In this document: positions 60,409 through 64,000 of the stretch, in pieces | How positions within the stretch are numbered: the first letter of the stretch is position 1 | Layout of the letters: each line of letters begins with the position of its first letter | Origin: Acanthosepion esculentum | Lineage: Eukaryota; Mollusca; Cephalopoda; Sepiida; Sepiidae | Direction of reading: 5' to 3' | Length of the DNA stretch: 64,000 bases | Assembly (NCBI GenBank): GCA_964036315.1 | Contig: OZ038480.1 | Location: 16,173,844 to 16,237,843, forward strand | Notes under the pieces: model-generated | What the model saw: the letters and a program-made list of their open reading frames with translations, nothing else | Told to the model about the DNA's origin: nothing | Database searches by the model: none | Position numbers and translations under genes: made by a program

Positions 60409-60787
60409 GTAGTGTGTATAAGAGAGGTTGCCTTGGGACTAAAATAGTTTTATATTTCTTATTAGAGTTACGTGTGTGAACTTAAACAAAAATTAGGATT
60501 TCAAATACTGATTTTCAAGGCCATTTACATTTGAAAGAATGATGCAATACAATCTCCTGTTTTCTCCATTTGATCTTCTGCTAGATTAAGCTAAGCTTAT
60601 TAAATATAAAGTGCATGCTGATATACAAATGTTTTTAATCACAAACACTAATTTTTTGAAAACCAAAAATAAAAAAAATTCAATAAAGTTTATATTTTTT
60701 AAAATCAACTCACACTCTGATCTTCTTCATCAATCCGAAATCTTCCTTTCAGTAATGGCTGAATTTCCATCACATCAAGGTAAATAC
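31846..60787 (-). CDS. XYLB: Xylulose kinase, C-terminal part: last six coding exons, gene continues past the window
   Basis: On the minus strand, 60787-60714, 48163-48064, 45084-45026, 43729-43642, 34471-34383 and 31917-31846 join in matching phases into 482 nt, about 160 residues plus TAA. Xylulokinase phosphorylates D-xylulose with ATP in the cytosol, feeding the pentose phosphate pathway. The segment is the C-terminal lobe of an FGGY kinase: DVMEI, then [18 protein letters not shown], the nucleotide-site motif LATGGASQN, and [15 protein letters not shown], ending [20 protein letters not shown]. Each matches vertebrate XYLB in order. The vertebrate enzyme is about 530 residues, so roughly the first 370 lie to the right of position 64000. 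Introns are 1.3-12.5 kb and full of repeats. Glycerol kinase and other FGGY members are less likely given the XYLB-like tail. Confidence 0.93.
31918..34382 (-). other. XYLB: XYLB last intron; mostly unclassified
   Basis: 32000-33500 holds sequence that looks like old repeats, but I cannot classify it. A fold-back element sits at 33696-33927. Confidence 0.5.
33696..33927. mobile_element. Fold-back family 2, compact 232 bp copy with perfect 14 bp TSD
   Basis: Flanks AAACAACATCCAAT at 33682-33695 and 33928-33941 are identical. The left arm starts ATCTGTCTATATTTCTGAGA. The right arm ends GGACAATAGTCCGAATAATG, truncated relative to copy 1. The tRNA-like centre is absent. The right arm includes CTGAAGA (33849-33855), GGCTG/CAGCC and GAAA (33877-33880), then GATGA, GGAC/GTCC and GAA (33902-33921). 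Confidence 0.85.
34383..34471 (-). CDS. XYLB: XYLB exon (penultimate)
   Basis: 89 nt; acceptor TTTTTAG, donor GTAAGT. Encodes [19 protein letters not shown] then [10 protein letters not shown]. It starts in phase 1 and ends in phase 0. The upstream intron (34472-43641) is 9.2 kb. Confidence 0.93.
34940..35345 (-). mobile_element. SINE family 3, minus orientation
   Basis: The reverse strand gives GCACAGTGGAGTAATATATA at the head, GAATTCCAGTTGAATCC-like text, CCCTTGGGAACAGTATGAAT, and AACTCTGAATTCAAAACC in the order of the family. Confidence 0.75.
35391..36870 (-). mobile_element. 1.48 kb DNA transposon (IS630/Tc1/mariner-like) with decayed transposase
   Basis: Terminal inverted repeats of about 70 bp contain GTGTATCAAAAATAT, TTTACAAACTTT and AGTCCATATAAACAT. 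On the minus strand, broken frames read [20 protein letters not shown] and ARHQHQF, then [19 protein letters not shown] and [16 protein letters not shown]. These are the conserved blocks of a transposase family widespread in invertebrates ([33 protein letters not shown]). Stops and shifts make it non-functional. The subterminal left repeat is duplicated at 35527-35605. It lies in an XYLB intron. Confidence 0.85.
36870..36924. repeat. (AT)n microsatellite
   Basis: Pure AT run starting exactly at the right end of the DNA transposon. Confidence 0.95.
37241..37277. repeat. (AT)n microsatellite next to a hammerhead-like motif
   Basis: AT run followed on the + strand by AAGTGAACACTC; the minus strand reads from CTGATGA through GAAAC into this tract. 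Confidence 0.9.
37305..37328 (-). ncRNA. Hammerhead-core-like motif (candidate, probably decayed)
   Basis: On the minus strand CTGATGA, a short TGC/GCA hairpin and GAAAC occur in hammerhead order. Helix II is weak and helix I is not convincing, so no activity is claimed. Confidence 0.35.
37993..38599. mobile_element. Fold-back family 2, 607 bp copy
   Basis: The left end (TGTCTATATTCCTGAGATGA) is partly duplicated at 38100. The right arm ends CTGAATAATGTAAATAG. A + strand tRNA-like block (38313-38385) shows TGGCACAATGGATAAAGG and GAGTTCAATACCC. Flanks TGGAGCTTGTAT and TGGAACTTATAT (37981-37992 and 38600-38611) look like a 10/12 target-site duplication. Confidence 0.78.
38820..39100 (+). pseudogene. 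Jockey-like LINE 3' tail, degraded
   Basis: Broken frames give LWNTP..MLP and [12 protein letters not shown], matching the RLWNFLP...NLQRFK tail of the copy at 18758, followed by an A-rich end near 39100. Confidence 0.6.
39939..40963. mobile_element. piggyBac-like MITE, 1025 bp
   Basis: Inverted ends CACATTGACTGCCA (left) and TGGCAGTCAATGTG (right) are perfect over 14 bp. The left flank is TTAA and the right is CTAA, suggesting a TTAA target with one mutation. No transposase was recognised. Confidence 0.72.
41270..41640 (+). pseudogene. Penelope-like element remnant, GIY-YIG region
   Basis: With breaks it reads [20 protein letters not shown], then DEFQKA, and [10 protein letters not shown]. 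This is the arrangement of Penelope-type endonuclease (VY.I.C..C...Y.G.T, H, HVW). It lies about 300 bp right of the piggyBac-like MITE. Confidence 0.6.
41895..42795 (-). pseudogene. Non-LTR retrotransposon reverse-transcriptase fragment
   Basis: On the minus strand: [36 protein letters not shown] (catalytic YADD kept), [40 protein letters not shown] and [20 protein letters not shown]. Downstream broken frames give WTEHVSND, then LKFLGHI-like text. Frame breaks occur near 42460-42580. The LINE family is RTE- or Dong-like; I cannot decide which. It lies in an XYLB intron, same strand as the gene. Confidence 0.8.
42832..42905 (+). repeat. tRNA-like SINE head
   Basis: GGTGGTGTAATTGTTAGC looks like an A box and GTGAGTTCGATCCTCA is a good B box. 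The downstream body is not recognised. Confidence 0.45.
43642..43729 (-). CDS. XYLB: XYLB exon (third from the end)
   Basis: 88 nt; acceptor CATTCAG, donor GTAGGA. Encodes [20 protein letters not shown] and [10 protein letters not shown], corresponding to the second FGGY signature region (PV...ALGAA). Confidence 0.94.
44207..44231 (+). ncRNA. Hammerhead-core-like motif upstream of (AT)n
   Basis: CTGAAGA, a weak GCC/GGT hairpin and GAAAC in order, followed within about 55 bp by an AT tract. Weak candidate. Confidence 0.25.
44337..44386. repeat. (AT)n microsatellite
   Basis: AT dinucleotide run with one TC interruption near its end. Confidence 0.95.
44517..44540 (+). ncRNA. Hammerhead-core-like motif with perfect helix II
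   Basis: CTGATGA (44517-44523), then GCTGT-GAT-ACAGC (a perfect 5 bp hairpin, 44524-44536), then GAAA (44537-44540). All conserved core nucleotides of the hammerhead catalytic strand are present and correctly spaced. Flanking sequences do not give a clear helix I, and helix III could only be very short. An (AT)n run follows at 44556. Confidence 0.4.
45026..45084 (-). CDS. XYLB: XYLB exon (fourth from the end), FGGY motif
   Basis: 59 nt; acceptor TTTCTAG, donor GTAAAT. Encodes [19 protein letters not shown], holding the GG(A)S-N motif of FGGY kinases that contacts nucleotide. Confidence 0.94.
45857..46358 (-). pseudogene. Mariner element remnant with C-terminal transposase
   Basis: On the minus strand: [30 protein letters not shown], then [12 protein letters not shown] and KCVASEGN, matching mariner's L.PxDFxLFPKLKxxLxGxRF, the helix before QKCFxxWxxR, and the terminal CVAxxGxYFEGD. 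The left end CAAGATCTGATCAAAAAG and right end TTTTTTGATCAAACTT are inverted, with TA outside both. Internally deleted. Confidence 0.78.
46370..46715 (+). mobile_element. Retroposon with minisatellite, copy 2 (346 bp)
   Basis: Perfect 10 bp flanking repeat ATATTCTCAA at 46360-46369 and 46716-46725. Contains one GTACTGGGTACGACGTTAAA unit, a body with TCTGATCAGGAGGTTTTGAG and TCCACCCTGACCTGGG, only three short minisatellite units, and the 3' end AACCCATAGTGGTTGATATG followed by CAAACAACAACAAC. Confidence 0.85.
46986..47715 (+). pseudogene. Jockey-like LINE 3' tail split by a nested retroposon
   Basis: 46986-47069 (AATGCAACGTCAATCACTAT) and 47625-47715 (TTTCATTCCCAGTAACTCCT, GGGGTGGAATGATTAAAAC) are the two halves of one tail. 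The uninterrupted copy at 55680-55830 has the same order across the break. Confidence 0.8.
47070..47617 (+). mobile_element. Retroposon with minisatellite, copy 3 (548 bp), nested in LINE tail
   Basis: Flanked by ATTAAAG at 47063-47069 and 47618-47624. Two 5' units (CCTAGGTATGACGATAAACT; CCTGGGTAAGACGATAAACT), body with GGTCCACCCTGACCCGGAAT, then about eight minisatellite units (TTACCAGCAATACGTTTTTG), and the 3' end AACCCATTGAGGTTGATATC with ACAACAAACC. Confidence 0.85.
48064..48163 (-). CDS. XYLB: XYLB exon (fifth from the end)
   Basis: 100 nt; acceptor GTTTTAAG, donor GTAAGT. Encodes [14 protein letters not shown] and [15 protein letters not shown], the strongest match to XYLB (EVRALIEGQ and RIHAE in vertebrates). 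Ends in phase 1. Confidence 0.94.
48215..48475 (+). pseudogene. Non-LTR retrotransposon 3' fragment, same family as 41895-42795
   Basis: Broken frames give [21 protein letters not shown] and then AGAGCCATGATTGCCAACAT. The minus-strand copy near 41900 has the equivalent order. Confidence 0.65.
49372..49690 (+). mobile_element. SINE family 3 copy
   Basis: Head with a TGCTGAGTTCAATTTCCAG B box, body with GTAGCAGGACAGATTGGG, TTGGCAACCAATCTAGAAGG and AACTCTGAATTCCAG. Confidence 0.75.
49903..50115 (+). mobile_element. SINE family 3 copy, 3'-shortened
   Basis: GTGTAACAGTTAGC head, AAGTTCAAATTCCAG B box, AAATAGCAGGGCAAACTGGG and TTGGCAACCAGTCTAAAAG. Lies about 210 bp after the previous copy in the same orientation. 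Confidence 0.7.
50485..50570 (-). repeat. tRNA-like block, different family
   Basis: The minus strand shows TTTAGCTCAATCAACAGAGC (a good A box) and ACAAGTTCAATTTTC (a decayed B box) about 40 bp later. Confidence 0.4.
50734..51085. repeat. 104 bp tandem repeat, about 3.5 copies
   Basis: Units start at 50734, 50838, 50942 and about 51041. The first two are almost identical. The third has its middle part inverted (AACCAACTTTTGACCAAAAT in place of the reverse complement). The last is short and diverged. Confidence 0.85.
51541..51720. mobile_element. Fold-back family 2, half-copy
   Basis: Recognisable left arm (TATTTACACTATTTACC, TATTATCACAACATTTTGAC, CTTTATTTAATGTATGGG), heavily diverged. Confidence 0.5.
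52620..52880. repeat. Imperfect short tandem repeats
   Basis: Units of roughly 25-30 bp containing AACTCTGCAACCAAGC and variants. Open frames here on both strands are a by-product of the repeats. Confidence 0.6.
52900..53230. repeat. Two-copy tandem duplication, period about 171 bp
   Basis: ATCAACCAAACATGCACCGA at about 52902 and ATCAACCAACACAGGCACCA at about 53073. Both continue with CCTGTGA, TGGGTCAAC/AGGTCAAC, CGCTATCCTGA/CGCCATCCTGA and a final CTGTAC motif. Confidence 0.75.
53295..55516 (-). pseudogene. Ty3/gypsy retrotransposon remnant (gag-RT-RNaseH-integrase)
   Basis: On the minus strand in order: gag (55516-54813, ending in a zinc-finger-like [15 protein letters not shown]); the start of RT (54713-54513, [17 protein letters not shown]); a decayed RT middle (LPFGV); RNase H ([16 protein letters not shown] and [15 protein letters not shown], 53863-53585); and the integrase zinc-binding start (ITKRNT-like, then HDDINGG, 53588-53295). 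Protease and the RT catalytic block are missing or broken. LTRs were not found. Non-functional, in a 12.5 kb XYLB intron. Confidence 0.85.
55600..55835 (+). pseudogene. Jockey-like LINE 3' tail
   Basis: Broken frame [13 protein letters not shown], then TTCACTCCTAGTAACTACTT and GAGTGAAATGATTTAAAAAA. This copy shows the uninterrupted order used to recognise the nested insertion at 47070. Confidence 0.75.
56596..56856 (+). pseudogene. Ty1/copia gag-like fragment
   Basis: Reads [12 protein letters not shown], a stop, then MQIQRL and [17 protein letters not shown], matching the NYE.WEIKFLGYMR and [14 protein letters not shown] blocks of copia-type gag. No other part of the element is visible. Confidence 0.6.
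57110..57425 (-). mobile_element. SINE family 3, minus orientation, with internal duplication
   Basis: The minus strand has the GAAATGGAATCAGCAGGC head side and, at the other end, CTGAATTCAAAGCC. A GGTTCATACC/GGTTCATCCC block with TTTACCCAGAGCT-like text is present twice (near 57225-57275 and 57290-57340). Confidence 0.55.
57438..57535. repeat. (CA)n(CT)n(AT)n compound microsatellite
   Basis: CA 57438-57476, CT about 57480-57494, AT about 57497-57535. Confidence 0.95.
57574..57598 (-). ncRNA. Hammerhead-like motif at the 3' side of a Penelope-like copy
   Basis: The minus strand reads CTGACAA, a TGCTT/AAGCA hairpin, GAAAC, then about 40 bp to an (AT)n tract. One core base differs from CTGANGA (G8 to A), so it is probably inactive. 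It lies downstream of the Penelope-like reading frame at 58740-57975. Confidence 0.35.
57975..58740 (-). pseudogene. Penelope-like element, C-terminal RT linker and GIY-YIG endonuclease
   Basis: On the minus strand: [20 protein letters not shown]; then [20 protein letters not shown] and [20 protein letters not shown], the CPL...C and Y..T...G elements of the Cys-containing linker and GIY-YIG domain; then LSKHVW. Stops and a shift interrupt it. The usual YIG is YIR here. Established for the family: these elements use an RT plus a GIY-YIG endonuclease. Confidence 0.75.
58905..59330. repeat. Unclassified repeat-like block
   Basis: GC-richer segment with a B-box-like GGTTCGATCTCACC at 58973-58986, then distinctive text (GAGTGTGGATGATCCCAGCA, ATACCATGGGTTGACCCAAG). 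No protein was recognised; probably part of a dispersed retroposon. Confidence 0.4.
59407..59627. repeat. Long (AT)n/(GTGTAT)n microsatellite
   Basis: AT dinucleotides broken by TGTGTG blocks at intervals of about 20-60 bp. Confidence 0.95.
59627..59908. mobile_element. Fold-back element family 1, copy C, near-perfect hairpin
   Basis: Arms 59627-59752 and 59768-59895 are nearly exact inverted copies around a 15 bp loop. It has no tRNA-like insert, so it shows the empty form of the element. (AT)n tracts flank both sides. Confidence 0.9.
59934..59989. repeat. (AT)n microsatellite
   Basis: AT run between fold-back copy C and the mariner-like MITE. Confidence 0.95.
59990..60360 (-). mobile_element. 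Mariner/Tc1-like MITE with long TIRs
   Basis: Inverted ends of about 80 bp share CATAAAGTTTGTGTGCACTT and ATAACTTTATTTGTATTTG. The middle, on the minus strand, encodes [18 protein letters not shown], like the end of a Tc1/mariner transposase. It sits between two (AT)n tracts. Confidence 0.8.
60361..60406. repeat. (AT)n microsatellite
   Basis: AT run starting directly at the right end of the MITE. Confidence 0.95.
60714..60787 (-). CDS. XYLB: XYLB exon (sixth from the end)
   Basis: 74 nt; acceptor CTTTCAG, donor GTGAGT on the minus strand. Encodes [20 protein letters not shown] and EDQS after a split codon. This is the most upstream XYLB exon visible; I found no further exon between 60788 and 64000. 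Confidence 0.9.
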
Positions 60788-61378
60788 CTGAAAGAGAACA
60801 AAAATAACTTTCTCAAATATACTTATGCATCCAGGGTGCTATAGAGAGGGTTGAGGTAATGACTTCAGCCCCTCATCTTTTGGCTGGAAATAAAGATTAA
60901 CCAGAAGACTATTAACTTTATTCTCTTGGCTTCAATCTATGACAACGCTATCAAGCTGAGCTGTATCATTTCTTTAAAATCAATACTGGTATTAATTTTC
61001 AAAATAAATAATAAAACTTCATCTTTCATTTTTTTAAGGACTAATATTCAAAAGTCCTATATAAGTCTTATACACGAAGAGAATCTATAGGTCTCATTCT
61101 AGAAAATATGTACAAACAGCAAAAAAAATTCTAATTAAAATCCCCCCACTCCCCAAAAAATGTTTAGTTTGTTAATAGATTTAAAAATATACCCTTTATA
61201 AGAGGATCAGATTAAAAATATACCCTTTATGAGAGGATCAGATAAAGAATCAGGAATCTCCCCACTTTTGACATTCGAGTCAGTTCCCCATTTTTAACAT
61301 CTTGTCATGTCCATAAAAATAAATAAATAAAAATGAATTATAGTGTCAAAAAAATAATTGATAAATATATATATATAT

Positions 61379-61925
61379 AAAATGTCACATGTTTGTGTGT
61401 GAAGAGGAGAAAAGTGGGGTTGATTCTCATTGGTTTGGATTGTGTGAATTAAGGATAATTATTTATAATTGTTATAATTATTTATAACAATTATAAATAA
61501 TTATCCTTAATTCACAAACGGGTATTGAACTCACACTCTTTGAGTCCTGTCTCTGGATCTAACTAATGCCTTTATCCACTGTGCCATGTGTCCTTGAGAA
61601 CATGTGACATTTTATCAGGCAAGCAAGGACACATGACATAGTGAATAAAGACATTAGTTAGATACAGTGACAGGACCGAAAGAGTGTGAGTTCAATACCT
61701 GGTTAAGGCAGTGGAGAACTTGTAGAGGGGAATTAACAGGAGATAACTGATAACTGACATCCATTAAACATGGCACGTGGAACTAGAACAGTCTACCCCA
61801 GTGAGTGAAATAAAGGGCTCAGTTCGACATTCCAACCACCTAAAGAAGGCCGGGGCGTACAACAGCCGAAATGTAATAAATATGGCGACAAAGATGAGTA
61901 CAATAGTCCGAATAATGTAAGTATT
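61379..61925. mobile_element. Fold-back family 2, rearranged copy with two tRNA-like blocks
   Basis: Two tRNA-like blocks face opposite ways (61528-61597 minus; 61628-61700 plus). AAAATGTCACATGTTT near 61379 is inverted at about 61600. The normal right arm (CAACAGCCGAAATG, AATAGTCCGAATAATG) ends near 61920. A perfect 35 bp palindrome replaces the left arm. Confidence 0.75.
61443..61516. repeat. Perfect 35 bp inverted repeat, 4 bp loop
   Basis: 61443-61477 is the exact reverse complement of 61482-61516, around TTAT. Arm outer part: TGTGAATTAAGGATAATTAT. Confidence 0.95.
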
Positions 61926-62067
61926 TTTATAAATGTTAGGGGGTTTGTAATTATTTACTCAGTGTTATAACTCCCCCTACAATCTGATTTAGCTCTCCTA
62001 CTTTTTAATTTGGGGTGATGCAACTGTTAAGAAACAAAATGTTTCTTCAAATCTCATGTGATGACCT

Positions 62068-62400
62068 GGGAGGCACATCGCGGTTATCAGTACAGAAAAT
62101 GGGATTGGCATGTCATGATTCAAATTCCAGCTAAGGCTGTTGCATTCACTTTCGCACAAATACCCTTGGAAAGGTATGAATCCACCTATTCTCCCACCAG
62201 CTAGGGGTTAATAGCAGGGCAGACTGAACTCTCTTGCTTTGCTTGGCAACCAGTCTAAGATAAGGACAACTCTGAACTCCAAACCACTTGTACATGGGGC
62301 TAACAATTCTATCCTATGAACAAAACCTACTCGATACAGATAACACTGCAGCAACACCTAGCATTGTAAGGCTGTGACCCAATACTCTACAGGATTAGTA
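62068..62400 (+). mobile_element. SINE family 3 copy
   Basis: GGGAGGCACATCGCGGTTAT head, ATTCAAATTCCAGC B box, AATAGCAGGGCAGACTGAAC, TTGGCAACCAGTCTAAG and CTAACAATTCTATCCT in family order. Confidence 0.75.
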
Positions 62401-62472
62401 ACAATACGATGACTTAGGCATATAGTATAATTGATAAATAAGTAATATAAAATTTGTAGTGATATACTGTAA

Positions 62473-62580
62473 TTTACAAGTGTGTGTTTTATTGGCTGTA
62501 ATGTACCAGTGCTTTGATTGGCTGTAATGTACCAGTGTGCTTTGATTGGCTGTAAAGTACAAGTGTGTTTTGATTGGCTT
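62473..62580. repeat. 26-28 bp tandem repeat with a CCAAT-like core, about 4 units
   Basis: Units of TTTGATTGGCTGTAATGTAC then CAGTG, each with ATTGGC, the complement of a CCAAT box core. Confidence 0.8.
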
Positions 62581-63269
62581 AAACAGATTTAATCAGAAAT
62601 TATTATAATAAAAACCAAAGATTTAAACCCCAATCTGTGATTAAAAAGTTAGTTAAAAGAGATTAATTTTTAATCATTTGATTTAATTTTTTTAATATTT
62701 TTGATTTTTGCCTTTTTGTGATTACATTAAAGAGCAAAAAATATTCTGAAACCATAAAATTTACTTACCATATATACTCAAGTATAAGGTGAGTTTTTAG
62801 GATACATTTTTTATGCAAAAAATAGAGGGGTGTCATGCCATACACAGGTAAGTTTTTTTTGAAGAAGTTAAAAATCAGGCATGAATGAAAACAAAAGTGC
62901 AGTATCTAAATCTCTGATATTTTATGGTAACTGTTTTTTCTCATCATTTTGGAGTAGCATTGTATAAAGAAGAATGAAGACCATTTATTTGCTATAAAAT
63001 ATGCCCAGGATGATGGCCAGTATTGCAATATTTGACTATAGTAGGTCTACTAGTATTGCTCAGAAACTGGGTCTATTTCTATTCTGAATGGAAAATCTAA
63101 ATTTAAATTTCATTCATTAAAAAATATACTAGTGGTTTTCATTTTGCATGAAATTGATTCTAAATATTATCAGAAATTTTAAATTGAATTATTGTCATTA
63201 TTTCACCAGTTACTCAGTGTCTTGTCTGTGCTGGTTTTATCACATTTCAAGCATTGTGGGCTTACCCCA

Positions 63270-64000
63270 CCTTGTCTACCATGAGACTTTTCTGTGGCAA
63301 ACATGCATCAGTACAAATGCAAAATAGGCCTTAGATTGGATGTGGACATGTTTGTCAACACCAGTTACATCCTGGTTTTTCCTGGTAGAGCAGGACAGTT
63401 TGGGATGTCTAGCTAGATACGAGCCTCTCTGCAATTGGTCAAGATCCGGGTCTTTGTAAGATGCCTCGTGCCTATAAGAACAGGGGGAAAACAGCAGTCA
63501 GCAGTTGGTAAGATGAGGTGTCTTGCGAAGTTAGTCCCATGTCCATTTTGTTCCTGTGGTTTCTGAGGCAGTGTTATTTTTTGATACTTCCCATCTATTT
63601 CCCTCTTACCCTATTATCCTCGTAGTTGTTGGGAGAGTAATCGGTTAGGCGTTTCTTCCCAATCTCATCAGACTCTTTGCTTACACTACAACATTTTTTT
63701 AATGCCCACTAGGTGATGTTGTATAAAGCTGTTGTTGTGGCCTGTTTAGGGGCCAGAAAGAAAGACACGGAAGATGAAGGTAGGTTGAACAAGTGTATAG
63801 ATATATACAAAGCAAGAGTGTTAGTAATAAGCAGCTAGAAGTGTCCGTCCGAACGGTCAGGTTACACTGCATCTCGGCTGCTCACGACTCTACCCTAGGA
63901 AGTCTCGCAGTTAGTATTTATGAGAGGAGGAAGAGTTCATTCTACTGTAGGATGGTTTACCACAATAGGTGTATAAAAGGAAAGACTATAAATTCTCTTT
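63270..64000. other. Unclassified GC-richer block at the right edge
   Basis: Contains TGCCTATAAGAACAGGGGGA, which resembles a TATA box, and non-repetitive-looking sequence to the end. No XYLB exon or other protein was recognised; it may be part of an LTR or another repeat. Confidence 0.25.

Noticed and set aside
60788..64000. A further XYLB exon
   Set aside because: I looked on the minus strand for FGGY-like text with flanking splice sites and saw none; the next exon is presumed to lie outside the window.

Overview
This is a eukaryotic, intron-rich, AT-rich animal window dominated by transposable elements and microsatellites. Long (AT)n and (CA)n tracts, tRNA-derived SINEs, Penelope-like, LINE, Ty3/gypsy and Tc1/mariner remnants, and two vertebrate-type single-copy genes suggest a marine invertebrate. 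A cephalopod mollusc (octopus-like) is my best guess from repeat style alone; this is inference.

Two cellular genes can be read, arranged tail to tail. On the + strand, a complete coding set for a GLD-2-type cytoplasmic poly(A) polymerase (TENT2/PAPD4 family) runs from the ATG at 4863 to the stop at 27638. It has 12 coding exons with matching splice phases and encodes 492 residues, with a probable poly(A) signal at 28532. On the - strand, the last six coding exons of xylulose kinase (XYLB) run from 60787 down to the stop at 31848-31846, with a probable poly(A) signal at 31620-31615. The N-terminal two thirds of XYLB lies beyond the right edge. The two genes have no evident functional link.

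Layout: 1-4765 is 5' flank and possible 5' UTR of the polymerase gene, with LINE and Tc1 debris. 4766-28560 is the polymerase gene, whose introns hold a gypsy-type pol remnant (8.9-10.2 kb), a minisatellite-bearing retroposon (12.06-12.85 kb), MITEs, a LINE tail (18.7-19.4 kb), a hAT-like element (20.57-21.35 kb) and fold-back elements. 28560-31615 is intergenic and holds a diverged 350-400 bp duplication. 31846-64000 is the XYLB gene, nearly all intron. It carries a 1.48 kb DNA transposon, a piggyBac-like MITE, Penelope-like remnants, LINE pieces, a degraded gypsy element (53.3-55.5 kb), a copia gag fragment, a 35 bp perfect palindrome and many microsatellites.

The most interesting signals are repeat families. 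A fold-back element with a tRNA-like centre has 11-14 bp target-site duplications and hammerhead-like motifs in its arms. Hammerhead-core-like motifs also occur beside (AT)n tracts near Penelope-like sequence. A second fold-back family carries a tRNA-Ser(CGA)-like sequence. A retroposon with an internal 26-28 bp minisatellite occurs in three copies with target-site duplications, one nested inside a LINE tail. I see no CRISPR, operon or prokaryotic feature.
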